Origin: Salipaludibacillus daqingensis
GTDB lineage: Bacteria > Bacillota > Bacilli > Bacillales > Salisediminibacteriaceae
Direction: 5' to 3'
NCBI RefSeq assembly: GCF_029891575.1
Contig: NZ_JARZHF010000004.1
Coordinates: 124,001-188,000, forward strand
DNA length: 64,000 nt
Both the position numbers and the translations under genes were made by a program. Shown here in pieces: positions 18,167 through 26,836 of this stretch. The number at the start of each line of letters is the position of its first letter. Positions within the stretch are counted from its first letter, which is position 1. Under the pieces are notes generated by a model, which saw only the letters and a list, made by a program, of their open reading frames with translations, did no database searches and was not told the origin of the DNA.

Positions 18167-18224
18167 GTGTTATACACTCCTTCTTTCATTCAAGATAACC
18201 CTCACTGAACGGATAAATCGCAAA

Positions 18225-18545
18225 ATAAAAACACCCATCCCTATAACAAGGGACGAGTGTGAGAACGTGGTTCCACCCTTTTTTCCAAACGCAAAAACTC
18301 TCGCGTTCAGCTTCATTAAATTCCATAACGGGGAATCCGTCAACGTATAATTAGAGCTTTGTCTGTTCCACGTTGAAGCTCAGAGGTGGTAAATTCATTC
18401 GTTTGTCATAGGAAATTCCCAGCCTTGATTTCCTTCTCTGGATAACAACTAAAATGATTCTTGTCCTCATCAGCGCTGTTCATTGTTATTGATCATCATT
18501 GATTTCTTCATTATTGTTACGAATTAATACAACACAAATCATAAT
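18225..18545 (-). promoter_or_regulatory. T-box leader of thrS, Thr-specific
   Basis: In transcript sense the T-box core AAGGGTGGAACCACG (about 18267-18281) precedes a terminator hairpin (ACACTCGTCCC / GGGATGGGTGT, then TTTTTATTTT) at about 18228-18262. An ACC triplet at 18388-18390, followed by ACCTCTGAG, is the likely Thr specifier. It stands in the same context as the TTC of the pheS leader. The leader fills the gap between ytxC and thrS. Confidence 0.9.
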
Positions 18546-18559
18546 AATCTATGGATAGT

Positions 18560-18588
18560 ATTATAAGCACCTCTTGCCAGAAAATCAA
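18560..18588 (-). promoter_or_regulatory. Sigma-A promoter of thrS
   Basis: TTGATT (18583-18588), 17 bases, TATAAT (18560-18565) in transcript sense. It lies just past the ytxC stop, so thrS has its own start feeding the T-box leader. Confidence 0.75.
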
Positions 18589-18595
18589 GTTGAAA

Positions 18596-19474
18596 TTAAA
18601 GACCTGGCTTTTCAAAAGTCTGTTTATCAAAAGATAACGTATCAGTAAGCTTAATTCTCTCTTCAAAAATATTTCTTAACGTATGATATAAATCATCATT
18701 ACATTCCTTTGATTCTATAACAACTTTTTTTGGTGCCATGCTGACTAAAGGTCCAATTATTCTTTCATGAATAGGTAAATATTTTTCGAAAGGTGTCACT
18801 GCCTGAAGCCATGTACAAACTTGCTCAAATGATATTTTTTGTTTGTCTTCATTATAAAATTCTATACTATCTTTCATAGAGACGTAAACAGTTTCAACCT
18901 TTGGCTCGTGATCATATAAAAAATCTCGACATTTTTGTAACATGATTTGATAGTCCAATTCCATTCGATATTCATCAATTGCTTTTTCTACTAAGTCTAA
19001 AATTTGTTCTTTATTCGTTTGAAGACGAAAGGAAATAAAGGAATCAAACGAAAAAGAGATATTATCTTCGATTAATGGAGAAATTTTATTGTAAATCTCC
19101 TCCTGCCAGTGAAAGAAATTAAGTGTAACCATTTCTTTTTTATATGATAAGGAAGGAAAAAACAATGTTTTGGCTATTTCCATGATCGTTTGAATTTCTT
19201 GTTCATCCTCATAATGAAACGTTTGTTTCAAATAATCTTTCATCCATTTCGTAAAAAAAACCGTCATCGTCGTATTCGTTAACACACTTGTAACAACATG
19301 TTCTGCTTCCTTGCCTCCTCCATAGATTCCATTAATTGATAAAAAGTAGCTCTTATTCCCTTTATCACCATTTACTTTGATTCTCTCATAACACTGACCC
19401 GATAATATAGATAATGAATGTCGAAGTTGTTCATAAAAGGTTTCACCAATACATGAATCCTTGAATTCAATCAT
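18596..19474 (-). CDS. ytxC: Sporulation-associated protein YtxC
   Basis: About 292 residues, mostly helical and soluble, with no signal peptide or recognisable catalytic motif. It matches the YtxC-type family by position (dnaI side / thrS side) and general features such as a C-terminal EERIKLTDTLSF segment. The biochemical role is unknown; the name reflects a sporulation association. The start at 19474 (MIEFKDSC) or a TTG at 19480, 8 bases after GGGAGG, is preferred over the longer ATG at 19504. It lies between the replication genes and thrS, as in B. subtilis, except that mqnC intervenes upstream. Confidence 0.75.
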   Translation of the reverse strand: MIEFKDSCIGETFYEQLRHSLSILSGQCYERIKVNGDKGNKSYFLSINGIYGGGKEAEHVVTSVLTNTTMTVFFTKWMKDYLKQTFHYEDEQEIQTIMEIAKTLFFPSLSYKKEMVTLNFFHWQEEIYNKISPLIEDNISFSFDSFISFRLQTNKEQILDLVEKAIDEYRMELDYQIMLQKCRDFLYDHEPKVETVYVSMKDSIEFYNEDKQKISFEQVCTWLQAVTPFEKYLPIHERIIGPLVSMAPKKVVIESKECNDDLYHTLRNIFEERIKLTDTLSFDKQTFEKPGL

Positions 19475-19854
19475 TAACAACAGCAGCCCCTCCCAATCGT
19501 CCATTTCGAGTTGAGGGTCTTGGCGGTAATTTCCATGCTGAATTTCAACTCATAGCGCTAATATATATATATGGATAGGCTTTTGAAATATGATTCGAAG
19601 TTTACAAGGAAGTTTAGAAATTATAGACAAACATCACTAGCATCCAAAGATTCCCCCTAAAAAAACTGGGATAAAAATATTATCAAACAAGATTTTAAGG
19701 AAAAACTTAATGAGAATTTATTGAATATCTTTAGACTTTCTCCTTCTTTGTTTCTTTGTCCGCTTAATGACGTTTCACTTATAACCGACTTAACTTCGTT
19801 TCGAGACACTTAAGCCGCCTCGACACTGCGTTGGAAGCAATTTAAAATAAACGT
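19475..19854. other. Intergenic stretch between mqnC and ytxC
   Basis: About 380 bases. It includes an AT-repeat (TATATATATATATGG near 19560) and a locally GC-richer part (about 19770-19850, containing AAGCCGCCTCGACACTGCG) unlike its AT-rich surroundings. I see no gene, RNA motif or clear promoter; the ytxC promoter must lie here. Confidence 0.5.
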
Positions 19855-19894
19855 CAAAAAAACCGCATTCCCCTATAACAAGGAGAACACGGTT
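19855..19894 (-). terminator. Terminator of mqnC
   Basis: In transcript sense AACCGTGTTCTCCT / AGGGGAATGCGGTT forms an imperfect stem followed by TTTTTTT, about 12 bases after the mqnC stop. Confidence 0.8.
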
Positions 19895-19906
19895 AAGCAT
19901 TTATCA

Positions 19907-21013
19907 TTAATTTTCCATTACAAAGTCTTTTTCTACCGTTTGGCCTTCTTTAAACTCACGTACTGTGTTATATTTCGTATCCCGTTGAATAGGAATTTTC
20001 CCAGCTTCACGAATCAAACGAATAATTAATTTCGTATCCACTTTATATGTCGCACCTGCAGCAGATACAACATTTTCTTCCATCATCGTACTGCCAAAGT
20101 CGTTACAACCGTATGAAAGAGATTTCTTTCCTACCTCAGGTCCCATCGTTACCCAAGACGATTGAAAATTTGCAACGTTATCTAAGAAGATACGTGAAAT
20201 AGCTAAGTTTTTCAAATAATCTCTAGGTGTTACTTTTTCACCTTTCATATTCGTGTTCTCAGGTTGGAATGTCCAAGAAATAAACGCTAGGAAACAATCA
20301 GCTTCATCCTGCGCATCACGAACACGTTGAAGATGTAAAGCACGCTCTTCATAAGTTTCACCGAATCCAATTACCATAGTAGCTGTTCCGTGCATACCGA
20401 CTTTTCTTACCACCTTCATGCATTCGATCCACTCTTCCCATGTTCCTTTCAAACGGCTAATACGTCTACGTGTGCGGTTATCAAGGATCTCTGCGCCACC
20501 GCCTGGAACAGAGTCTAATCCTGCATCACGAAGTTGCGTCAAGACTTCTTCTAAAGAAAGACCTGAAACATCTACCATTTTATAAATTTCTGCTGGTGAA
20601 AAAGAATGCATCGTAATATCAAAACGCTTCTTAATTTCTTTTAACAGATTAGTATAGTAACTAAATGGTAGATTAGGATTTGTACCACCTTGCATTAAAA
20701 TTTCTGTACCGTTTACATCTTTTGTCTTTTGAATCTTGTCGAAAATTTCTTCGTTTTCTAAAACATAACCATCCTCTGAATTCGGAGGACGATAAAATGC
20801 ACAAAAACGACAATATGTGTCACAAAGATTTGTGTAGTTAACATTTCGTCCTATAACAAAAGATGTCTTAGGCTCCGGATGCCATTTTAACATTTTTTCA
20901 TTGGCTACTTCGCCCATCTTTTCTACTTCATCACTTTCATATAACTTAATTGCGTCGTCCACCGAAAGTCTTTCGCCATTTCGGGCACGCTCGAGAATAT
21001 GATCTATACTCAT
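19907..21013 (-). CDS. mqnC: Cyclic dehypoxanthinyl futalosine synthase (radical SAM)
   Basis: A 368-residue radical-SAM enzyme with the cluster motif CDTYCRFC (C64, C68, C71). HGTATMVIGFGET and FISWTFQPENT are typical of MqnC. It cyclises dehypoxanthinyl futalosine in the futalosine route to menaquinone, an alternative to the Men pathway of B. subtilis. The start at 21013 (MSIDHILERARNG) follows GGGGGAG by 6 bases; the longer frame adds seven untypical residues. It appears monocistronic with its own terminator. Other mqn genes are not in this window. Alkaliphilic Bacillus such as B. halodurans also carry mqnC. Confidence 0.9.
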   Translation of the reverse strand: MSIDHILERARNGERLSVDDAIKLYESDEVEKMGEVANEKMLKWHPEPKTSFVIGRNVNYTNLCDTYCRFCAFYRPPNSEDGYVLENEEIFDKIQKTKDVNGTEILMQGGTNPNLPFSYYTNLLKEIKKRFDITMHSFSPAEIYKMVDVSGLSLEEVLTQLRDAGLDSVPGGGAEILDNRTRRRISRLKGTWEEWIECMKVVRKVGMHGTATMVIGFGETYEERALHLQRVRDAQDEADCFLAFISWTFQPENTNMKGEKVTPRDYLKNLAISRIFLDNVANFQSSWVTMGPEVGKKSLSYGCNDFGSTMMEENVVSAAGATYKVDTKLIIRLIREAGKIPIQRDTKYNTVREFKEGQTVEKDFVMEN

Positions 21014-21122
21014 TTGTGTCTCCCCCATCCTCAAAAAGCTTGGATTCTCTATCTATTATGGTAACATATAAAACCAAGTTTTCGCTCGTAAAAAGGTTAA
21101 TATTATCATACAGATAGAAAAA

Positions 21123-22061
21123 CTATAATTTCCCTCTCTTGTTTTCACCTTTCATATCAATCACTTCGTTTAAATATTTGATTCGTTCTAATATCCGTTT
21201 CGCTTTTAACTGGTCCACTCTTTCCACTCCGCCACGTTGGGTAGATGAAAGATGGATTTCCAATTCATTCAAGTCAAAATTTGACGTGAAAATAGTTGGC
21301 AATTTCTCCATCATTCGGAACTGTAGCAACGCCCCTAGAATATCGTCACGAATCCAGTTAGACATCGTTTCAGCACCGATATCATCCAATATGAGAACAG
21401 GCGCTTTTTTTACCATATCCATTTTCCCTTGATAAGAACCATCTGAAATTCCATTTTTTAATTCTCTGAAAAAATCTGGTGCATAAACAATCATCGTTGT
21501 TGTTTCTTCTTCTGCTAAATAATTCGCAATCGCTCCAACTAAAAAAGTTTTCCCAACTCCAAAAGGTCCATGAATATAAAGACCTTTCCCTACTTCTCCT
21601 GGTTTAACATCTGCACAAAATGCCATCGCTTTCGTGTATGCTTTCATTCTTGATGGATGATCTTCATGGAAATCTTCAAAACTAACTTCTGTCATTTCTT
21701 TAGGAATATACAGACTTTGTACAAACGAAGCTTGTCTCTTTCGTTCGTGATCTTTTTTCTTCAAAGGACATGGCTGGTACTCAAGATGTATTTCATTTCG
21801 ATACAAGTTGACTTGTGGCTGAAAACCTTTCATCAAGTTTGGACACGCATCAAGTCCGGGACAATTGTCACAGTTTTCCCATTGTTGTTTAAACTGATAT
21901 AATTCATTAATGCCGTTTTCGATCTGTCTTTCTGACAACTCATTATGGGCTAAGTATTCCTTCACTCTTTTATCATCGAGAGTATCTTCTTTTATCTTTT
22001 TGAACCGCTGATTAAATCCATCATTAGAAAACTGACTCAGCGACTGATTGATGGAATCCAT
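21123..22061 (-). CDS. dnaI: Primosomal protein DnaI (helicase loader)
   Basis: A 312-residue AAA+ helicase loader. The N-terminal domain carries a Cys cluster (CDNCPGLDACPN, then CP later) that binds zinc and contacts the DnaC helicase. The ATPase domain has Walker A GPFGVGKT near residue 165, Walker B VLILDDIGAE and sensor-like IFTSNFDL. It loads the replicative helicase with DnaB and DnaD at oriC and restart sites. The ATG directly follows the dnaB stop (TAAATG), so the two are translationally coupled. Confidence 0.96.
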   Translation of the reverse strand: MDSINQSLSQFSNDGFNQRFKKIKEDTLDDKRVKEYLAHNELSERQIENGINELYQFKQQWENCDNCPGLDACPNLMKGFQPQVNLYRNEIHLEYQPCPLKKKDHERKRQASFVQSLYIPKEMTEVSFEDFHEDHPSRMKAYTKAMAFCADVKPGEVGKGLYIHGPFGVGKTFLVGAIANYLAEEETTTMIVYAPDFFRELKNGISDGSYQGKMDMVKKAPVLILDDIGAETMSNWIRDDILGALLQFRMMEKLPTIFTSNFDLNELEIHLSSTQRGGVERVDQLKAKRILERIKYLNEVIDMKGENKRGKL

Positions 22062-23483
22062 TTATGATTCCCCCTTCTGCTCTTGCTTCTTTTTTCTTAA
22101 CATTTCACGGTATCTTGCAGCTTCTTGTTTTGCTTTTTCTAAATCCTCATCTGTCCCCTCATCACTTTGCCAATTTTCATCGGTCATCCATTTAGGTAAA
22201 GGTTCTGTTTTAACAGCTCCTGAGAAAGGTTTATTTTTAGGTGTAAAAGGGCGATCTTTTTTCGCTTGAAACTCTTGGCTTTTTTGATTTTCTTTTTTAG
22301 CTAATTCCATTGCTTCCTTAACTGTGGAAATTTTCTTTCGATTCCAATGACCAGCAATTTTAAATGCCAATGCTTTTGATAATTTTTTGTCATTTACCAT
22401 AAATATATAATCGAGTAAAACATTAACGACGCCAGGAGATAACTTGTACTCGAAGATTAGACGTTCAATAATGTCCATATCTCCTTCATATACTTTAGCA
22501 CCATCACTTAATTCCTCTAGATACTCGATTGGAGCTGTTGTCTCAAAATAATGAATTGTTTTTTCTTCGTTTGTTTCTGGCACCTTTTTCAGTGATTTCA
22601 GCTCATCTGGTTGTTTTCGAAGACCTAGTCTTGGAGGTTCATCTTTTTCATTCATTCGATAACGCCTTTTCGCTTGTGTTCGAAGTTGCTCTAAATCAAG
22701 TTTTTCAGCATGGAGCATCGCATCTTGGATCACATTAGCCATTTCCTCCGCTGAAAGTTTATATATAAACGATAATTGATAGATCAGTCGTTGATTTTTC
22801 GAATTCTCAAGTTCATCTTTCGGAATAAAGGATGGTAAGTACGCCAGTAATTGTTGAAAATCAAAATCAACTTCTTCCTCCATTTGGTAAGGAATTTTCG
22901 CTTTAGAGCGACCTACTAACGGATCAGAAGAGGATAAAATTTCGAGTAGATCTGGGTTTGTGCTTTTTAGTTCAGATGGATGAATCGACGTAAATACTTG
23001 ATTAAACCCTTGCGTTACATTATCTAAATCTGTTGTATCAAATGTATCTATCGTAAAAGACTGCCGCAATTCTCGGTAATGGTCTTTGCTACCTAATTTA
23101 TTGTAAAGAAAAACACTTAATAAGTCATCTTTGAAAAAATCTGCTGCATCCATTGGCAAATGCAGATGATAATAATAAATATATTCCTCATCTTCTTTTT
23201 TCCTATAGACAGTTAAGAGTCCAATTGCTTCTAGTTTTTTTCGCTCAGAAAAAATGTCATCTAAGTGTTGGCCTGTTAACGTCATTAAAGCTTTATGTGT
23301 ACGTTCGATTTTTTTCGTCGGTTGTTTTTGTATATCTACACAAAATGTCATATAGAGACTATAAGCTAATGACCCTATCAATGGCTGATAGAGCATTGCA
23401 AGCACATCATGATCCAAAGAGTTTGCATGGTCACTCATATAAGCAACGTATCGATTGGATGGCAACACTTCTTTCCAATGCAT
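22062..23483 (-). CDS. dnaB: Replication initiation and membrane attachment protein DnaB
   Basis: A 473-residue DnaB/DnaD-family protein (the Firmicute initiation protein, not the helicase). The N-terminal half is a winged-helix oligomerisation region. The C-terminal part contains the YxxxIxx-type DnaD domain (FEYKLSPGVVNVLLDYIF, then IAGHWNRKKISTVKEAMELAK). A charged tail (KKKQEQKGES) ends it. It acts with DnaD and DnaI to load helicase at oriC and anchors the origin at the membrane. The ATG follows AAGGTG by 7 bases. Operon with dnaI; nrdR is 124 bases upstream. Confidence 0.95.
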   Translation of the reverse strand: MHWKEVLPSNRYVAYMSDHANSLDHDVLAMLYQPLIGSLAYSLYMTFCVDIQKQPTKKIERTHKALMTLTGQHLDDIFSERKKLEAIGLLTVYRKKEDEEYIYYYHLHLPMDAADFFKDDLLSVFLYNKLGSKDHYRELRQSFTIDTFDTTDLDNVTQGFNQVFTSIHPSELKSTNPDLLEILSSSDPLVGRSKAKIPYQMEEEVDFDFQQLLAYLPSFIPKDELENSKNQRLIYQLSFIYKLSAEEMANVIQDAMLHAEKLDLEQLRTQAKRRYRMNEKDEPPRLGLRKQPDELKSLKKVPETNEEKTIHYFETTAPIEYLEELSDGAKVYEGDMDIIERLIFEYKLSPGVVNVLLDYIFMVNDKKLSKALAFKIAGHWNRKKISTVKEAMELAKKENQKSQEFQAKKDRPFTPKNKPFSGAVKTEPLPKWMTDENWQSDEGTDEDLEKAKQEAARYREMLRKKKQEQKGES

Positions 23484-23607
23484 CTCATTTCACCTTGACT
23501 TTCCAAACGACCTCTTTCACAATATTTCAAGAAGAGACCGTCTTTCCTTTTTTAAACATTTTAATAGAGAAAAATGGAGCTGCGAGGCCCCATTCCCTAA
23601 TTTATTA

Positions 23608-24072
23608 CTATTTTTTATTTTCACGTTCGATTAATTCTTTTAATTCATCAACGAATACATTTAAATCCTTGAATTGTCGATAGACAGAAGCAAAGCGAAC
23701 GTAAGCAACATCGTCTACTAAAGCAAGAAATTCCATCACTTTTTCTCCAATTTGATCACTGCTTACTTCTGAAAGTCCTTGATTACGAATGTCTTTTTCG
23801 ACATCTTCTGTTATATTTTCCAGTTTTTCTAGTGGAACTGGTCGTTTTTCGCACGCTCGAATAAGCCCTCTAAGTAACTTTTCTCGACTAAATTCTTCAC
23901 GATTCCCATCTTTTTTCACAACAATAAGTGGTGTTTTTTCGACTCTTTCAAAAGTCGTATAGCGATATCCACAAGCTTCGCATTCTCTCCGTCGTCTTAT
24001 AGAACGGCCTTCATCACTTGGTCTTGAATCCAATACTTTCGTTCCATTGTGTTGACAACTGGGACATATCAT
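23608..24072 (-). CDS. nrdR: Ribonucleotide reductase repressor NrdR
   Basis: A 154-residue regulator of usual length. An N-terminal zinc ribbon ([20 protein letters not shown], then [12 protein letters not shown]) binds NrdR boxes, and an ATP-cone domain (about 49-139) senses ATP/dATP. It represses ribonucleotide reductase genes. The ATG follows GGAGTG by 8 bases. It precedes dnaB-dnaI as in B. subtilis and is probably cotranscribed with them. Confidence 0.97.
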   Translation of the reverse strand: MICPSCQHNGTKVLDSRPSDEGRSIRRRRECEACGYRYTTFERVEKTPLIVVKKDGNREEFSREKLLRGLIRACEKRPVPLEKLENITEDVEKDIRNQGLSEVSSDQIGEKVMEFLALVDDVAYVRFASVYRQFKDLNVFVDELKELIERENKK

Positions 24073-24112
24073 TCGGAATTCACTCCATTCTCAGACTTTC
24101 TGCCGGAAAACA

Positions 24113-24517
24113 TTAAACTAATTCATTACCTAATCCAGTTCCGACAAACGTAAGTCTCGAATCTAACTCTTTATATAACATCTCAATTACTTTTCTACTA
24201 TAACCGAAGTCGGTAAATAAAACCGTTTCTGTTGAAACAGAAAAATCAACGGCTGTCCGATAAGGACGAACCATGATGATGGTTATGACCATGAATGCTT
24301 TTTTACCTTTTTTCACATTAACAATAATTTCACCATGATCTTTTGATGTAGAAGCTACTTCAAACCCTTCAAGGGATCTAATAATTTCCTCTACTTCTTT
24401 CATTGCTTTATCTTTCATCGTTTTGTAATACCGAGTTTGCAATTGTTCGTCATGATGGTTTTCACTAGTTTCAGTACTTGAACTAAATATTTTTTTAAAT
24501 GTTTGTTTTATACCCAT
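24113..24517 (-). CDS. Cytosolic protein of unknown function
   Basis: A 134-residue protein with a short basic N-terminus (GIKQTFKKIFSS). An alpha/beta body follows (AMKEVEEIIRSLEGFEVASTSKDHGEIIVNVKKGKKAFMVI). No signal peptide, membrane helix or catalytic motif is seen, and I do not recognise a named family. The ATG follows GAGGTGGG. It lies between speD and nrdR, 40 bases upstream of nrdR, and is probably in the same transcript as nrdR-dnaB-dnaI. Confidence 0.7.
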   Translation of the reverse strand: MGIKQTFKKIFSSSTETSENHHDEQLQTRYYKTMKDKAMKEVEEIIRSLEGFEVASTSKDHGEIIVNVKKGKKAFMVITIIMVRPYRTAVDFSVSTETVLFTDFGYSRKVIEMLYKELDSRLTFVGTGLGNELV

Positions 24518-24574
24518 CTTTCATCCCACCTCATCTCTATTAAGGATAGCAAGAAATCACCAATTGTTCAATTG

Positions 24575-24605
24575 AAAAAACGCTCCATCATAAAGGGATG
24601 GAGCG
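24575..24605 (-). terminator. Terminator of speD
   Basis: CGCTCCATC / GATGGAGCG is a perfect 9-bp stem followed on the minus strand by TTTTTT, 11 bases after the speD stop. Confidence 0.88.
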
Positions 24606-24615
24606 CAAATCATGA

Positions 24616-25008
24616 TTATGTTGAATAAACATTCATTTTTTTACTTTTACCTACGTGAATTGGTCCCATCCCTCTTGGAACTTCTATGACTTCAGAATTT
24701 TTAGCACCAAGCTTTCTTGCAATATAAGTTGAAGCTACATTCGGATCAATGCGATCTCCACACGTATAAACATCAATGCTTGCATAACCATGTTCAGGGA
24801 AGCTATGGATCGTTAAGTGAGATTCACTTATGATAACGACACCACTTACTCCTTGAGGAGCAAATTTATGAAAAGCCACTTCTCTCACTTCAGCTCCTGC
24901 TTCTAGTGCTGCATTGACAAACAACTGTTCAATATACTCCATATTATTTAATTTGTCAGTGTCACATTCCCATAACTCAGCAATGACATGACGCCCCATT
25001 GTATCCAT
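24616..25008 (-). CDS. speD: S-adenosylmethionine decarboxylase proenzyme
   Basis: A 130-residue class-1B AdoMet decarboxylase. The proenzyme self-cleaves before Ser63 in [16 protein letters not shown] (between E62 and S63) to create the pyruvoyl cofactor. Conserved TCGDRIDP and ARKLGAK segments are present. It supplies decarboxylated AdoMet for spermidine synthesis. The ATG is 9 bases after AAAGGGGG. It has its own promoter and a leader of about 140 bases with strong predicted pairing (see separate entry). gapB lies upstream as in B. subtilis, but a terminator intervenes. Confidence 0.96.
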   Translation of the reverse strand: MDTMGRHVIAELWECDTDKLNNMEYIEQLFVNAALEAGAEVREVAFHKFAPQGVSGVVIISESHLTIHSFPEHGYASIDVYTCGDRIDPNVASTYIARKLGAKNSEVIEVPRGMGPIHVGKSKKMNVYST

Positions 25009-25034
25009 GTTGTATATCCCCCTTTGTAAATATT

Positions 25035-25118
25035 CATGCTTTTTAGCATGTGGAATCTCTTTTTACCGGGGGAAAGTTAGTCCTACGAGGTCCCAACCCT
25101 TTAAGTAAATGAGATACC
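25035..25118 (-). ncRNA. Candidate structured leader RNA of speD
   Basis: In transcript sense GGTATCTCATTTAC (25105-25118) can pair with GTAAAAAGAGATTCC (25052-25066) in a 12-bp helix with one small internal loop. It encloses a second hairpin built from AAAG/CTTT, TT/AA and CCT-CGT-AGG (25072-25103). A separate perfect CATGCT-TTTT-AGCATG hairpin follows (25035-25050). CCCCC at the base of the first unit could pair with the GGGGG ribosome site. I cannot match it to a known riboswitch class; the function is inferred. Confidence 0.5.
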
Positions 25119-25151
25119 TACTTTTGTTTTAAAGCTTCGTTTACGAAAATC

Positions 25152-25180
25152 AGTATACTTTGTTTAGGAAATGAATGCAA
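25152..25180 (-). promoter_or_regulatory. Sigma-A promoter of speD
   Basis: TTGCAT (25175-25180), 17 bases, TATACT (25152-25157) in transcript sense. The predicted start near 25145 begins the structured leader. Confidence 0.7.
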
Positions 25181-25241
25181 TGACTTTTTTATCCCAAAAA
25201 CACCCCCAAGATTTACTTAAAGATTCTGTTCTTAAGTAAAT

Positions 25242-25276
25242 GAAAAACAATACCTGCAAAATTAGCAAGTACTGTT
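25242..25276 (-). terminator. Candidate terminator of gapB
   Basis: In transcript sense AACAGTACTTGC / GCAGGTATTGTT forms a stem with wobble pairs and a 7-base loop, followed by TTTTTC. It is about 140 bases after the gapB stop. The rest of the interval 25,277-25,413 shows no recognisable element. Confidence 0.6.
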
Positions 25277-25413
25277 TTTAATGTGTCTTTTAACTAGTTT
25301 ATTTATACATTTACCATAATAATGTCTCCCTCTCTAATAGCTAAGAGAGTTCCAGCTTTTTTTCCTTCGAGTTTCTTCTCTGTAGATTTGTACGATATAG
25401 TCTCGTCCAATAA

Positions 25414-26442
25414 TTAAGATGCGACAACTTTATTTGATGACAACAACTTCCTACCTACATATTTCACCAAATCAACAACACGACATGAATAACCCCACTC
25501 ATTATCATACCAAGCCAAAATTTTAATTTGATGATCATTTATGACCATTGTGCTTAAGCCATCTATTATTGCTGAATGCTGATTTCCATTAAAATCTGTT
25601 GATACTAATGGTTCATTTGTATAAGAAAGAACACCTTTCATTGAGGTCTGTGCCGCTTCTTTTAAAACAGCATTTACTTCTTCTTTTGTCGTCTTTATAT
25701 TAATATTCCCAACAAAATCAACTAACGAAACATTAGGGGTCGGAACCCTAAGTGCCATCCCATGAAGTTTACCGTCTAATTCTGGAAGTACACTACCGAT
25801 TGCCTTAGCTGCCCCTGTTGTTGTTGGGATAATTGATTGACTACAAGCCCGTGCTCTTCTTAAATCTTTATGCGGATTATCAATATTTTTTTGATCATTC
25901 GTAAAAGAATGAACGGTGGTCATCATACCTGACTCTATTTGAAATTTTTGATGGAGAACTTTCATAACAGGAGCTAAACAGTTCGTTGTGCAAGAAGCAT
26001 TGGAAATAACATGGTGTTGTTCATGATTGTAAGCTTCTTCGTTTACACCGTATACAATTGTCTTATCCACATCATTAGCAGGAGCAGTAATAACAACTTT
26101 TTTTGCTCCTGCCTCTATGTGAGAACCGGCTGATGTTTTAGAAGTAAACTTTCCAGTTGCTTCGATAACGACATCCACATCTAATTCTTTCCACGGTAAG
26201 TTTTTAGGATCTCTTTCTTCGCATAACATGATTCGTTTATGATCTATAATGAAAGATTTCTTTTCAATTTTTATTTCCTTGTTAAAAATACCATGAACAG
26301 TATCATACTTAATTAAATGAGCTAACGTTTCTCCTGGATAACTCGCATTAATGGCCACAATATCGATGTTCTCATCGTCTATACACCTTCTAAAAGCCAT
26401 TCGTCCAATTCTGCCAAAACCATTGATCGCTACACGAATCAC
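25414..26442 (-). CDS. gapB: Glyceraldehyde-3-phosphate dehydrogenase, gluconeogenic (GapB type)
   Basis: A 342-residue GAPDH with Rossmann motif INGFGRIGRMAFR, catalytic Cys151 in SNASCTTNC, and WYDNEWGYS near the C-terminus. The segment INASYPGETLAHLIKYDTVHG lacks the Asp that fixes NAD in glycolytic GapA, in line with the NADP-preferring GapB used in gluconeogenesis. The start is GTG at 26442, 7 bases after GGAGGG. In B. subtilis gapB is repressed on glucose by CcpN; matching sites lie upstream here. Confidence 0.95.
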   Translation of the reverse strand: MIRVAINGFGRIGRMAFRRCIDDENIDIVAINASYPGETLAHLIKYDTVHGIFNKEIKIEKKSFIIDHKRIMLCEERDPKNLPWKELDVDVVIEATGKFTSKTSAGSHIEAGAKKVVITAPANDVDKTIVYGVNEEAYNHEQHHVISNASCTTNCLAPVMKVLHQKFQIESGMMTTVHSFTNDQKNIDNPHKDLRRARACSQSIIPTTTGAAKAIGSVLPELDGKLHGMALRVPTPNVSLVDFVGNINIKTTKEEVNAVLKEAAQTSMKGVLSYTNEPLVSTDFNGNQHSAIIDGLSTMVINDHQIKILAWYDNEWGYSCRVVDLVKYVGRKLLSSNKVVAS

Positions 26443-26628
26443 AATTCATCCCTCCGACTTTTCTTATAGTAATTTTCTAATTAGTAGCTGCTGAACAACG
26501 CAGGTTTCCCGAAGTAGAAAAAGTTGTTTTAGAAGGGACGACATTCTATTCCCGTTCCTTCATTACTCTTTCTGCGATAATCTTACAATTATTATGATTC
26601 AGCAACATAAATTAAAATATTTCCGTTG

Positions 26629-26665
26629 ATTAGTATAACATATTATATAATAACGTTATACTAAT
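26629..26665 (-). promoter_or_regulatory. CcpN-like operator pair upstream of gapB
   Basis: TATGTTATACT on the transcript strand (26632-26642) is an exact match to the CcpN consensus TRTGHYATAYW. It sits in an 11-bp perfect inverted repeat (ATTAGTATAAC at 26629-26639 and GTTATACTAAT at 26655-26665). The opposite arm gives a 9/11 match. The TATACT inside may double as a -10 element. The gapB leader would be about 180 bases; I see nothing else definite in 26,443-26,628. Confidence 0.6.
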
Positions 26666-26746
26666 TGTGATATTTTTTAGATTAAAATTGTCATTAAAGT
26701 TTGAAATGTGTATTAATTATAGTTAATGATAGGAAAAAGACAAACG

Positions 26747-26781
26747 AAAAAGACCACATTCTCAGCATGGAGAACATGATC
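26747..26781 (-). terminator. Terminator of coaE
   Basis: GATCATGTTCTC / GAGAATGTGGTC forms a 12-bp stem (several G-T pairs) followed on the minus strand by TTTTTCG, about 55 bases after the coaE stop. Confidence 0.65.
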
Positions 26782-26836
26782 TTAACAAACAACAAAGTTT
26801 ACGTAATCAGCTATTTTACACTTGTTCATTAAACTA

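Noticed and set aside
23153-23683. Open frame of 176 codons on the plus strand across the dnaB start and nrdR end
   Set aside because: Antisense to two certain genes, low-complexity hydrophobic translation, no ribosome site.
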